Positions 35,537 to 43,885 of a DNA stretch of 64,000 nucleotides are shown one piece after another. Numbering within the stretch: position 1 is the first letter of the stretch; every line of letters begins with the position of its first letter. The position numbers and the translations under genes were made by a program. Under the pieces are notes generated by a model. That model was not told the origin of the DNA. It ran no database searches and was given only the letters and a program-made list of their open reading frames with translations. This stretch comes from Niabella insulamsoli (GTDB lineage Bacteria; Bacteroidota; Bacteroidia; Chitinophagales; Chitinophagaceae): positions 3,472,001 through 3,536,000 of the forward strand of contig NZ_CP190246.1 of assembly GCF_039652435.2 (NCBI RefSeq), in the 5' to 3' direction.

Positions 35537-36916
35537 CTATTTTAAATGATCTAATACTTTATACATTTTCCTGATCAACCCATATTGGCTGCCATTATAA
35601 TTGTTGACCAGCATCGAAAAAATATAGGCTTTGCCGCTTTTCGATTTTTGATAACCGGTAAACCCTTTGACACGGTTGATGGTACCGCTTTTCATTTTCA
35701 TGTCGTTGTACAAGGGCAGCCCTTCATAAAAATCGTCGTACCAACTACGGGTTTTTGCGTATTTCAAAACCATCACTTCGGCGTGCGGCGTGATCCTGTT
35801 TTGAGGCGATAGACCGGAACCGTCGTACAAATGCAACTCTTCCTTATCAATCCCTTTGTCCTCCCAGAAATTTTGAACGGCTTCGATTCCCTTTTCAGTT
35901 GTCGCTTCGCCACTGGTTTTCAGGGCAATTGTTCTCAACAATGCTTCGCCGTACAAGTTGACGCTTTTTCTCAAAAACCAAAACACAATTTTTGAAAGCG
36001 TTGGCGATTGATGCGTATAAATCCAGGTTACTTCGCGATGCGTTTTCGATGTGATCTGAATATCATCCTTCACCAACACCGTCCCCTTCAATTCATCGCG
36101 AAGGCTATGCGCAAATTGACGCGCCGGATCATAGATCGATCCCGAAATAGTAAACTCGTTTTTACCCGCAGGAATCGTGCCTTTTAAAACGCTGAATGCA
36201 TCGCCTTTGGAAGGATAATAAAGTGCAGATTCATCGCCTGTTTCTTTTCCCGCCGCTGTCGCTTCAGAAACGATTTTATAGTTGTAGAGAAAAGGTTTTG
36301 TCCGTAAAATCGTTACGGGGTCGCCGATGGCAGGCCCTGATTTTACAATAAGATCAAACTGATTTTCCCGCCAATTCAATCCCTGCGAGCCGGCGCCATA
36401 ATATTGCCCGATATCTTCCCAGGTCCATCTGGCCGGTAACCCATCGTCTTTGATCCAGTTTTTTGTGTTGATAATAATCGAACCCAATTCGGTAACGCCC
36501 TGCTCTTTGACAGCCTTTTTGATCGCCGCGAAAACAACGTCTTCTTTGGTGGCGTCCCACCGCCAGCTACCCAATGTCGGGTCGCCACTTGCTTCAATAT
36601 AAAGGCTTTTGCCTTTCGGCGTAGCCACAATACCAAACCTCGTTTGATACGTGTAATCAGCGCCGAGGAGTTCGAGCGCGGTAGCGGCAGTGATCACTTT
36701 TTCGGTGGAAGCCGGCGCGAGTCCCGTTTTCGCATTATGCTGAAAAACCACGCTGCCCGAGCTGGCATCTATCACGTAAAGCCCCGCTGTGGCAAATCGC
36801 AATTGGTCGTCAGCATTGAAAGCGCCCATGGCATGCTTCAATGAACTACCCACCTGCGCAGCGCCGAAAAATGACTGAAACAAAAAAAATATCAATAAAA
36901 CATACACTTTGCTCAT
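35537..36916 (-). CDS. dacB: D-alanyl-D-alanine carboxypeptidase/endopeptidase, PBP4 family (S13)
   Basis: A 459-residue exported peptidase with a signal peptide ending GAAQ. The penicillin-binding motifs are present: S70-T-E-K73 (SxxK), SGLSPQNR (an SxN-type motif) and KSGTINRVKG (KSG). It would trim peptidoglycan stem peptides or cut cross-links in the periplasm. It starts 5 bp after the preceding beta-propeller gene, so they are probably one transcript. Confidence 0.93.
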   Translation of the reverse strand: MSKVYVLLIFFLFQSFFGAAQVGSSLKHAMGAFNADDQLRFATAGLYVIDASSGSVVFQHNAKTGLAPASTEKVITAATALELLGADYTYQTRFGIVATPKGKSLYIEASGDPTLGSWRWDATKEDVVFAAIKKAVKEQGVTELGSIIINTKNWIKDDGLPARWTWEDIGQYYGAGSQGLNWRENQFDLIVKSGPAIGDPVTILRTKPFLYNYKIVSEATAAGKETGDESALYYPSKGDAFSVLKGTIPAGKNEFTISGSIYDPARQFAHSLRDELKGTVLVKDDIQITSKTHREVTWIYTHQSPTLSKIVFWFLRKSVNLYGEALLRTIALKTSGEATTEKGIEAVQNFWEDKGIDKEELHLYDGSGLSPQNRITPHAEVMVLKYAKTRSWYDDFYEGLPLYNDMKMKSGTINRVKGFTGYQKSKSGKAYIFSMLVNNYNGSQYGLIRKMYKVLDHLK

Positions 36917-36921
36917 AAGGT

Positions 36922-37812
36922 CTATCTGCTTTTATTATCTATAACACGCACTTTATACAACTTCAAGTCGGGGATTGTAACGGTTTTATCCGGATTTTTT
37001 TGGTAGATATGATGCGTCCACCAGCTTTCCTCCGCCTGCGTGTAAACCAGCGATCCGCGCTGCTTATCATAGTTGGCGGATTTTATATTTTCCCTGCCGG
37101 CTAATAAGTCAAACACCCGAAAGCCGCCTTTGTTGCTATCAAATACAAAAACGTTATGATGCGTACTAACCAGCAACTCATTATCGTCAATCATAGAGAG
37201 GTCATGACCGCCTTCATCGGGCAGTTTCCACGATTTTACAAGTTGCAACACGGGCTTTTGCGTTTCCCAATGCCTCAATTCATACGCCCTCAACTCGTCG
37301 AAACCCAAAGCATACAATCGCTCTTGTTTTGCATTCCAAACCACTCCGTGGCCGGAGTATAATGAATCTTTGAATAAAACTTTTTCAGCGTGATTTAAAT
37401 CATACAACTCGATACTGTTGCCCTTTTTATGGGTAGACAATGCCACCACCACCCGGTTCCGGGGTAATAGCGCAGCTGAATGCGCCATGGGCGCGTTGGC
37501 ATAAAATAAAACTTTTTTCGTGGACTTTTCAAGCAGTACAACGCCGCCGCCAGACGAGGTGATCAAAAGTCGGTGTTGCCCCACAGGTTTGCATTCATCA
37601 AGCGGTACCAGCAGCTTTTGATAAGCCGCTGGAATACCCAACGCTTCCTTCACGTCCCAACTCCATGTTACAACAGGTTTTTCAACGGTTGATTTTTCAC
37701 TATCGAGCATCATCACTTTATCGCCACCGCAGGCCACCCAGCTTTGCTGCGCAAAAACATCACTCACAAGAAACAGACAAATAACAAAAAGGGCATAGGG
37801 TTTTAAATACAT
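36922..37812 (-). CDS. Exported beta-propeller-like protein (DUF6528-like)
   Basis: A 296-residue protein with a signal peptide ending FAQQ. The mature protein opens SWVACGGDKVMMLDSEK and continues with repeated beta-strand units such as HRLLITSSGGGVVLLEK and ERLYALGFDELRAYEL. This pattern suggests a WD40/quinoprotein-like propeller, and I believe it corresponds to DUF6528 annotations, though I could not search. No catalytic motif seen. First gene of the PBP4 operon. Confidence 0.7.
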   Translation of the reverse strand: MYLKPYALFVICLFLVSDVFAQQSWVACGGDKVMMLDSEKSTVEKPVVTWSWDVKEALGIPAAYQKLLVPLDECKPVGQHRLLITSSGGGVVLLEKSTKKVLFYANAPMAHSAALLPRNRVVVALSTHKKGNSIELYDLNHAEKVLFKDSLYSGHGVVWNAKQERLYALGFDELRAYELRHWETQKPVLQLVKSWKLPDEGGHDLSMIDDNELLVSTHHNVFVFDSNKGGFRVFDLLAGRENIKSANYDKQRGSLVYTQAEESWWTHHIYQKNPDKTVTIPDLKLYKVRVIDNKSR

Positions 37813-37893
37813 CTGTAAGCATTTATTGCTGCAATTTACTTTTTTCTTTATGCTTATTTAAAAGATATTTGTATTTAAAAGCAGGAAGTACAC

Positions 37894-39177
37894 ATGGAAC
37901 AGATCAACGCTTCTATTATTACGATTGGCGATGAATTATTGATAGGGCAAACCATCGATACCAACAGCGCCTTTATCGGGCAGCAATTAAACCATATCGG
38001 TATTTGGGTGAAACGCCGCGTAGCCGTTGGCGATGTTTACGAAGATATCTGGAAAGCGCTTGACGAAGAAAAAGAGGATGCCCGCCTGATTATTCTTACC
38101 GGCGGACTGGGGCCTACTGCGGATGATATTACAAAACCGCTGCTTTGCGATTATTTTCATACCCGGCTTGTCAGAAATGAAGCCGTGTTGGCGCATATTC
38201 ATGAGCTTTTTATAAATGTTTATAAACGCAAGGCTGCCCTTTCACCTCAAAACATCAGGCAGGCCGACCTGCCCGAAACCTGTGAAGTGTTACATAATGC
38301 ACATGGATCCGCATCAGGTATGTGGTTTGAAACCAAAAACAAAAACGGGGAAAAAGTAGTAGTCATTTCTTTACCGGGCGTGCCCTACGAAATGAAAAAG
38401 ATTTTCTCGGAAGAAGCGCTCCCAAAAATTGCAGCGGCTTTTAAAAGTGATGTCGTGTTGCACAAAGTGCTTTCAACATTCGGCATGGGAGAATCGAGTG
38501 TGGCTGAAAAAATAGCCGCCATCGAAAGCAGCCTGCCTGCTCATATCAAGCTCGCCTATTTGCCCGGCTACGGCATGGTAAAACTGCGGCTGACCGGCAG
38601 AGGGTCCAACCGGGAAGATTTGGAAAAGCAATTAAGCGCTTTTTACCATCAGATCCACTCGATGCTGAAGGACATTGCCATTGCAGAAAACGACGACACC
38701 CTGGAAATTATTATCGGCCAGTTATTACAAAAGCAAAAAAAGAAACTAGCAACCGCCGAAAGCTGTACGGGTGGGTATGTTGCCCACCTCATTACAAGCG
38801 TGCCCAAATCCTCTGCTCATTTCAATGGCGCTGCGGTAACCTATAACAACGAAGCAAAGGAGCAAGTTTTGAACGTGAGCCACGAAACCCTGGAAACCGA
38901 AGGCGCCGTCAGCGAATCGACCGCGCGCCAAATGGTTGCAGGCGCGCTGGATAGATTTGCGGCCGACTATGCTGTGGCGACTACAGGTATAATGGGGCCG
39001 CCTTCCGAACATGATGAAAAGCCCGTAGGCACGGTTTGGATTGCCGCAGGTAACAAAGAAAAAATAGTGACAAAGCAGCTCCACCTTGGCTTCGACCGCG
39101 AGCGGAACGTGCAAACGACGGCGGTTCAGGCACTGAATTTGCTCAGGCAATTTATCATCGCAAACGACGTTAAGTAG
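37894..39177 (+). CDS. cinA: CinA-family protein (NMN deamidase-related)
   Basis: A 427-residue protein. Residues about 1-170 are a molybdopterin-binding-like domain (TIGDELLIGQTIDTNSAFIG, LTGGLGPTADDITK). Residues about 265-420 are the CinA C-terminal domain (TAESCTGGYVAHLI, SYxx-like VTYNNEAKEQ, ATTGIMGP, PVGTVWIA). Family members deamidate nicotinamide mononucleotide in pyridine-nucleotide salvage, and some hydrolyse ADP-ribose. It is divergent from the PBP4 operon. Confidence 0.93.
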   Translation: MEQINASIITIGDELLIGQTIDTNSAFIGQQLNHIGIWVKRRVAVGDVYEDIWKALDEEKEDARLIILTGGLGPTADDITKPLLCDYFHTRLVRNEAVLAHIHELFINVYKRKAALSPQNIRQADLPETCEVLHNAHGSASGMWFETKNKNGEKVVVISLPGVPYEMKKIFSEEALPKIAAAFKSDVVLHKVLSTFGMGESSVAEKIAAIESSLPAHIKLAYLPGYGMVKLRLTGRGSNREDLEKQLSAFYHQIHSMLKDIAIAENDDTLEIIIGQLLQKQKKKLATAESCTGGYVAHLITSVPKSSAHFNGAAVTYNNEAKEQVLNVSHETLETEGAVSESTARQMVAGALDRFAADYAVATTGIMGPPSEHDEKPVGTVWIAAGNKEKIVTKQLHLGFDRERNVQTTAVQALNLLRQFIIANDVK

Positions 39178-39206
39178 CGGCATAATGAGGTTAAAGCCCA
39201 TTTCCC

Positions 39207-39214
39207 TACTTTTG
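39207..39214 (+). promoter_or_regulatory. Possible -7 element of the E2 gene
   Basis: TACTTTTG fits TAnnTTTG and implies an unusually long leader of about 180 nt. The leader can form GGTC-x-GAT/ATC-x-GACC (39226-39249 region) and a long-range GTCCCG/CGGGAC pairing. Confidence 0.42.
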
Positions 39215-39397
39215 TGACGCACATGGTCTGATCGTCCCGATCTGACCAGGGATAGCAATGGTTTATGGGATGATGAGTTATAACCGGGACGGTAAGGCGG
39301 GCCCGACTTGAAGAAATAATTGAGGCGAGAGGGCGGCGCAAGCTCCCATGCACTTTATTTGCTGCTGGTTCAATAATAATTAAAACGAAGTATCATT

Positions 39398-40702
39398 ATG
39401 GCGATAGTTGATCTGGTAATGCCTAAACTGGGCGAAAGCATTATGGAAGCCACCATTTTAAAATGGCTGAAAAACGTTGGCGACCCTGTAAAAATGGATG
39501 AGGCGGTGTTGGAGATTGCAACCGACAAAGTAGATAGCGAGGTGCCCAGTACTGCCGAAGGTGTGATCAGGGAAATATTATTTCAAGAAAATGATGTGGT
39601 GCCGATTGATGCTGTCATTGCGCGCATTGAAAACAGCGAGGAGGCGCCGGCAACAAAAGAGGAAGCGAAGCCTGCCAAAATAGCAGCAACCACTGCAGAA
39701 GAAGCAACCGAGTCAACTGCGGAAGTAGTTTCAAGCCAGCTAAAACATGAACCCGCGAAAAAAAGCCACACCAGGTTTTATTCTCCCCTGGTATTGAATA
39801 TTGCGGCAAGAGAGGGTGTTTCGCTGAGCGAGCTGGAACAAATGCCCGGCAGCGGCAATGAAGGGCGCGTCACCAAAAACGACCTGCTTCAATATATTGC
39901 AAAGAAAAAAAACCAGCCGGCTTCGACAACTACAGCTGCCCTAAGCGTATCATCCGCCAGCCCCGCTATTGCTGGCCATAGCGCTCAAACGGGAGGAAAT
40001 GTTGAGATTGTGGAAATGGATCGCATGCGCAGGCTGATCGCAGAGCATATGGTGCGCAGCGTGCACACCAGCCCGCACGTAACGAGTTTCAGCGAAGCCG
40101 ACGTCACTAATATTGTACAATGGCGCGACGCGGTGAAAAATGATTTTGAAAAAAGAGAAGGTACCAAGATCACTTTTATGCCTTTGTTTATCGAAGCGAT
40201 CGTCAAGTGCATCAAAAGGTTTCCGATGATCAACAGTTCGGTAGATGGCGACCGTATTCTGATTAAGAAGGATATTAATATCGGAATGGCTACGGCTTTG
40301 CCAAACGGGAACCTCATCGTGCCCGTCATCAAAAATGCGGATCAGCTCAACCTGGTTGGACTGGCCAAACAAGTGAACCATTTGGCACATGCGTCGCGCA
40401 ACGGGAAACTGAAGGCCGATGATACGCAGGACGGAACTTTTACCCTGACCAACGTCGGCACCTTTGGCAGTTTGATGGGCACTCCTATTATCAATCAGCC
40501 CCAAGCCGCTATTATGGCGGTGGGCGCCATCAAAAAACGCCCGATGGTTATAGAGACGCCGCATGGCGACAGTATCGCGATCCGTCATATGATGTATATC
40601 AGCATGAGTTATGACCACCGCATTATTGACGGAAGCCTTGGCGCTACTTTTGTAACGGCTGTCGCCAAAGAACTTGAAAACTTTCAGCCCCGCGAATTTT
40701 AA
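39398..40702 (+). CDS. Dihydrolipoamide acyltransferase, E2 of a 2-oxo acid dehydrogenase
   Basis: A 434-residue E2 subunit. A lipoyl domain covers 1-80 with the lipoylated Lys44 in EIATDKVDSEVPS. An Ala/Glu/Thr-rich linker follows, then an E1/E3-binding domain at about 125-170 (LNIAAREGVSLSELEQMPGSG). The catalytic acyltransferase domain is at about 205-434 with the active-site SYDHRIIDG, His407 and Asp411. It could serve pyruvate, 2-oxoglutarate or branched-chain substrates; no E1 or E3 gene is adjacent to decide. It ends in a strong terminator. Confidence 0.92.
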   Translation: MAIVDLVMPKLGESIMEATILKWLKNVGDPVKMDEAVLEIATDKVDSEVPSTAEGVIREILFQENDVVPIDAVIARIENSEEAPATKEEAKPAKIAATTAEEATESTAEVVSSQLKHEPAKKSHTRFYSPLVLNIAAREGVSLSELEQMPGSGNEGRVTKNDLLQYIAKKKNQPASTTTAALSVSSASPAIAGHSAQTGGNVEIVEMDRMRRLIAEHMVRSVHTSPHVTSFSEADVTNIVQWRDAVKNDFEKREGTKITFMPLFIEAIVKCIKRFPMINSSVDGDRILIKKDINIGMATALPNGNLIVPVIKNADQLNLVGLAKQVNHLAHASRNGKLKADDTQDGTFTLTNVGTFGSLMGTPIINQPQAAIMAVGAIKKRPMVIETPHGDSIAIRHMMYISMSYDHRIIDGSLGATFVTAVAKELENFQPREF

Positions 40703-40724
40703 ACATAATTAAAAAAATACTTTG

Positions 40725-40761
40725 ATGCGCTGCTCCCTAATATGGAGCAGCGCATTTTTTG
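40725..40761 (+). terminator. Strong terminator after the E2 gene
   Basis: A perfect 12-bp stem, ATGCGCTGCTCC (40725-40736) with GGAGCAGCGCAT (40744-40755) and a 7-nt loop, is followed by TTTTTTG. Confidence 0.92.
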
Positions 40762-40841
40762 TGCCCTGCTTTAAGACTAAACTATTAGAAAAACGAATAA
40801 TATTATATGAAAAACGGTTAGCATTTTATTCAACTCCCAAT

Positions 40842-40849
40842 TATCTTTG
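40842..40849 (+). promoter_or_regulatory. Predicted promoter of precursor peptide 1
   Basis: TATCTTTG is an exact fit to TAnnTTTG. A GGTTAG 20 bp upstream may serve as the -33 region. Both are kept in the second copy. Transcription would start near 40855, at the first leader hairpin. Confidence 0.65.
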
Positions 40850-40852
40850 TAT

Positions 40853-41019
40853 GGCACGGTTGGTAGCCGTGCAGGTAATTGTTGTTAACCTAAAAGCTAA
40901 CCAACTTTCAAAACGCAGCAACCAAAGATTAACTAACGAGCTATGACGGAGTAAACACTGTATGCCGGGCATCTGCAAAATACCCAAGACGAGAAACACT
41001 AATTTCAAAAACAAGTTTT
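40853..41019 (+). ncRNA. Candidate structured leader RNA of peptide 1
   Basis: The leader is about 165 nt. A 5' hairpin GCACGG/CCGTGC (40854-40859 with 40867-40872) has the loop TTGGTAG. Its TTGGT can pair with ACCAA about 30 nt downstream, giving a possible pseudoknot. A later hairpin (40967-40972 with 40980-40985, loop CTGCAAA) shows one compensatory A-T to G-C change between copies, but also mismatched pairs. Class unknown to me. Confidence 0.5.
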
Positions 41020-41233
41020 ATGGTACAATCTATTGATTTAAACAAAATGGAATTGAGGCCTTTGACAGAGTATGAATTACTATTTGTTGACGGGGGAAAT
41101 TTTTTAAAAAAAATTGGCTAGTGGATTGACGGGCGTTTGGAACGATTTTAAAGATCGGGTAAGTGCTCACGATGAAGACATAGCATGGGCGGCAGGGATG
41201 CTAACATTGCCAGCCATTCTTCTTTTGCAATAG
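41020..41233 (+). pseudogene. Double-glycine-leader peptide 1, frameshifted
   Basis: The ATG at 41020 gives 33 codons: a leader MVQSIDLNKMELRPLTEY then ELLFVDGG and NFLKKIG, stop at 41119-41121. The leader has the ELxxLxxxEL...GG pattern of bacteriocin precursors. In the +1 frame from 41114 an open stretch continues LASGLTGVWNDFKDRVSAHD and ends LTLPAILLLQ, stop at 41231. Removing one A from the A8 run (41106-41113) joins them into a 70-residue precursor with a 44-residue mature part. This could be a true mutation, a slippage-controlled switch or an assembly error. Confidence 0.62.
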
Positions 41234-41284
41234 GTAACCACCGGTTCCAACGCCTGCTTTATATGGTTCCAGATAATTAAAAAC

Positions 41285-41318
41285 ATATTGCCATCGTACC
41301 CTTCGATGGCAATATTTT
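41285..41318 (+). terminator. Terminator after peptide 1
   Basis: A perfect 12-bp stem, ATATTGCCATCG (41285-41296) with CGATGGCAATAT (41304-41315), has a 7-nt loop and is followed by TTTAA. It makes peptide 1 a single-gene unit. Confidence 0.82.
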
Positions 41319-41361
41319 AACTCGTGTTATAAACCCTACTGGCCTAAACTAAAAAACAAAT

Positions 41362-43046
41362 ATGGGTAATTTAAAAGTAATTTATCTTATGCTCGTTTTT
41401 TGCGGATTAAATATGCATTTTGCGAATATATATTCCCAAAACAGAATACTTAAAGGAAAGGTTATCGACAAAAACACCAAAGAAAATATAACAGGCGCTA
41501 CCATTAGCTTAGAGAATATTAATAAAACTATTTCCGATTCGAAAGGTGAATTTGAAATGACTATATCAAAAAATAATGCAAAAAGAATAGAACTTTCATT
41601 TTCGTCTGTTGGATATACACCGATAAAAGTTTCTGTTGAATCCAACCAATTCTTAACTGTTAGTTTGGAAAAAAATATTCAAACCCTTGAAGAAGTTGTA
41701 GTATCGTCTCAAGGTAAAAACATAGTTAAAGAAGCTATATTGAAAATACAGGACAATTATTATTCTCATAATACGCTCGCTATGGGGATTATGAGAATTA
41801 TTGAAATAGTTGATTCAAGTTATTATTACAAAGGGGATGCAAAGGTTAACGTTTTTTCGCCTTCCTATAGCTCAAAAAGCGAAAAACAACAAATATCGAT
41901 AGACCATATCGAAAGTAGTTCGATAGAAGACTCTACAAAGAAATGGTTTCTTAAAGGAAAATGGGTGGGCGGGTTCTCGCAAATCCATGACTTAGTTTTT
42001 ACAAAACCTAATTTTCTACAACTTTCCCATTTGGATGAATTTCTTTATCATACGCCCAGAAAAAAAACTGTCAACGGAAGAGTGACTTATGAGATTCCAT
42101 TTTTTTTAAAAAAGGAAACAAAATTGAAGGTGTGCTAGAAGTTGATAGTATCAGTTTAGGATTTTCCAGAGTTTATTACAAAAAGCAGAATTCAGGTTCG
42201 TCTCTTGGTTTTTATCCTATTAATGTAGCCACCGTTGAGGCCATATATAAATTGCGTAACAATAAGTGGATCATAAACAACACACATTTTGAAGCTATTT
42301 ACAGAGACAAAATAGTAGGGAGGGGTTCGATTGATTTTTTATCACTTGAGTTTCGGGATTCGGCAGTCAATCGCTTCAAGTACGCCGATGTAGTGCAAAG
42401 ATCAGTTGAAGATAATAAAATACAGAAAAAATCAAAGGAGGTTAATTGGAAAGAATACGAAAAAATTATCTCTGAACAGGAATTAAGAGGAGTCCTTACT
42501 GTAGTGCCTCCTCCTGAAATTGACACAACGGAAAACAAAGTTCAACTTACCGCCAAAAATAAACTATCTCAATACTTAATGAACAACTCCCTTAAAAGAG
42601 AATACGGGATTCATAAATTTCCCGTTCGGATGTCAGAAAATAGTAAACGAATTGCCGAATATGGCTTAGGCGCTGGTGTGTCTTTTCGTTTATACAGATC
42701 TATATTCATTAAAGGATTTGCAAGTTCAAATTTTGGCATCAGCAATGTATCTCTACGAAGAAGAAGCTTGAATTTATCAAACGAAATAATATTTAACAAA
42801 AAAAACCGGGCTATAATAATTGCGCTTGGTACGGGAATTTCTACAACTAAAGTAAAAGAGAAATCTTTGGGTCAAAGCATGAAATTTTACACGTGGGAAT
42901 CTGATATATATTTATTATTTGAGCGAACCAAGAAAAGCAACTTTTTTACAACATTTTCTTTTTATTCCCCTTTGAGAACATTTGAGCGATCTCCATTTGC
43001 AACATTTACAAATTATTCATTTGGGATAGGGTACATTTTTGATTAA
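41362..43046 (+). pseudogene. Carboxypeptidase-like regulatory-domain protein, split by a frameshift
   Basis: The first frame (41362-42138) starts with a signal peptide ending YSQ. It then shows a carboxypeptidase-regulatory-like domain (GKVIDKNTKENITGATISL, LSFSSVGYTPIKV) and the linker LEEVVVSSQGKNIVKEAI. It stops at 42138. A second frame (to 43046) continues with EVDSISLGFSRVYYKK and ends in barrel-like strands, NYSFGIGYIFD. One extra T in the T8 run at 42100-42107 would restore a single frame, PFFFKKGNKIEGVLEVDS. The restored length is about 560 residues. It resembles DUF5686-type outer-membrane proteins. AT-rich compared with flanking housekeeping genes. Role in the bacteriocin locus unknown. 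Confidence 0.72.
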
Positions 43047-43081
43047 TTATCACGGTAGCATAATACAAACACTTAATACAA

Positions 43082-43273
43082 ATGGATCAACAACGACAGC
43101 ACCAGTTTGTAAATATAAAGATAGCTCTTACAAAAATTTCAGAAACAGCCAGTATCCCAAATGCGACAATAACAATGAGCGGGAGTATGGCAGTCACTTC
43201 TTTAATCATCAAAACAGAAAAAATAAATGAGGAGCTTATTGAAGAACTTAAAGCAACACCAATATGGTTATAA
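43082..43273 (+). CDS. Small hypothetical protein in the bacteriocin locus
   Basis: A 63-residue ORF 35 bp after the preceding gene, with no hydrophobic helix or Gly-Gly leader (NIKIALTKISETASIPNATI, then EKINEELIEELK). Codon use matches the AT-rich neighbours. The opposite strand has an overlapping hydrophobic ORF, which is likely an antisense artefact of this composition. I do not recognise a family. Confidence 0.4.
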   Translation: MDQQRQHQFVNIKIALTKISETASIPNATITMSGSMAVTSLIIKTEKINEELIEELKATPIWL

Positions 43274-43450
43274 AACCGGCTTCGCAAAAAGCGCAGCAAT
43301 AATGATGCAGCTGAAAACGAGGATTAACCCCCATCCTCCATTGTGAGTAACCCATTTTTTCACGCAGCCCCATAGTCAAAAGTCTTAAAATTATTAGAAA
43401 AACTAATAATATTATATGAAAAACGGTTAGGACTTTATTCAACTACTAAT

Positions 43451-43458
43451 TATCTTTG
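43451..43458 (+). promoter_or_regulatory. Predicted promoter of the two-peptide unit
   Basis: TATCTTTG, identical to the copy at 40842-40849, with the same spacing to the first leader hairpin and a start near 43464. Confidence 0.65.
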
Positions 43459-43461
43459 TAT

Positions 43462-43629
43462 GGCACGGTTGGTAGCCGTGCAGGTAATTGTTGCTAACCT
43501 AAAAGCTAACCAACTTTCAAAACGCAGCAACCAAAGGATTAGCTGACGAGCTATGAGGGAGTAAAAACTGTATGCCTGGTGTCTGCAAAACACCCAAGAC
43601 GAGAAACACTAATTTCAAAAACAAATTTT
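43462..43629 (+). ncRNA. Candidate structured leader RNA of peptides 2 and 3
   Basis: About 165 nt, with the same 5' hairpin and loop as copy 1. In the distal hairpin GGTGT pairs perfectly with ACACC (43578-43582 with 43590-43594) around CTGCAAA, where copy 1 has a weaker pairing. Possible riboswitch, attenuator or regulator-binding leader. Confidence 0.5.
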
Positions 43630-43839
43630 ATGGTAGAAAAATTGGAGCTTAAGAACCCAAGATTGTTAGAAAAACTAAGCTTAATTCAACTCGATTCAAA
43701 AGAAGTTAATGATGTTGGCGGAGGTTATGGTTATCACCCCGGACGAGATGCTCGCTTTGAAGGTCGACAGATGGCCAATTTGATTCACACCTTTTATGAT
43801 TTTGGAAGAGGCGTCGTAAAGGGCTTCTTAGGTAGGTAG
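43630..43839 (+). CDS. Double-glycine-leader bacteriocin-like precursor, peptide 2 (GxxxG)
   Basis: A 69-residue precursor. The leader is MVEKLELKNPRLLEKLSLIQ then LDSKEVNDVGG, with cleavage expected after Gly31. The mature ~38 residues are Gly/Arg/His-rich (GYGYHPGRDARFEGR) and end in an amphipathic segment with a GVVKG (GxxxG) motif at 61-65. The ATG at 43630 is chosen because the leader repeat ends there; a longer frame from 43579 runs through the leader RNA. The next precursor follows 46 bp later. It would be cut and exported by the C39 ABC transporter encoded downstream. Antibacterial activity is inferred. Confidence 0.75.
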   Translation: MVEKLELKNPRLLEKLSLIQLDSKEVNDVGGGYGYHPGRDARFEGRQMANLIHTFYDFGRGVVKGFLGR

Positions 43840-43885
43840 AGTAGGTAAAACGCAAATAGATTCCTTAACACTCAACAAAATTTTT

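Larger units (their letters stand above)
40784..41025 (+). repeat. 243-bp promoter/leader repeat, copy 1
   Basis: By hand alignment it matches 43393-43635 with about 15 substitutions and one 1-bp indel. It runs from upstream of the promoter to the second codon of a precursor gene. Both copies are in direct orientation and flank 2.4 kb. Confidence 0.93.
43274..43629 (+). other. 356-bp intergenic region containing leader copy 2
   Basis: From 43393 this is the second promoter/leader repeat. The first 120 bp carry no clear plus-strand gene. On the minus strand a 31-codon GTG-start ORF (43363-43268) codes for a basic start and one hydrophobic helix; I do not call it a gene. Confidence 0.6.
43393..43635 (+). 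repeat. 243-bp promoter/leader repeat, copy 2
   Basis: Partner of 40784-41025. Identity continues into the ATGGTA start of peptide 2 and stops there, so regulation is shared but the peptides are not. Confidence 0.93.

Noticed and set aside
41020..41121. Programmed -1 frameshift for peptide 1
   Set aside because: The -1 frame after the A8 run reaches a stop within a few codons; only +1 (or loss of one A) gives the long tail, so classic -1 slippage does not fit.
43087..43299. Minus-strand hydrophobic ORF of 70 residues
   Set aside because: It lies opposite a plus-strand ORF with normal start context; hydrophobic antisense frames are expected from this Asn/Lys/Thr-rich composition.
43268..43363. 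Minus-strand 31-codon GTG ORF with a basic start and one hydrophobic helix (contains NGGWGLILVF)
   Set aside because: Gly-Gly followed by a helix looks tempting, but it lacks a proper leader, starts with GTG, has no promoter, and is opposite to the locus direction. Kept as a possibility only.
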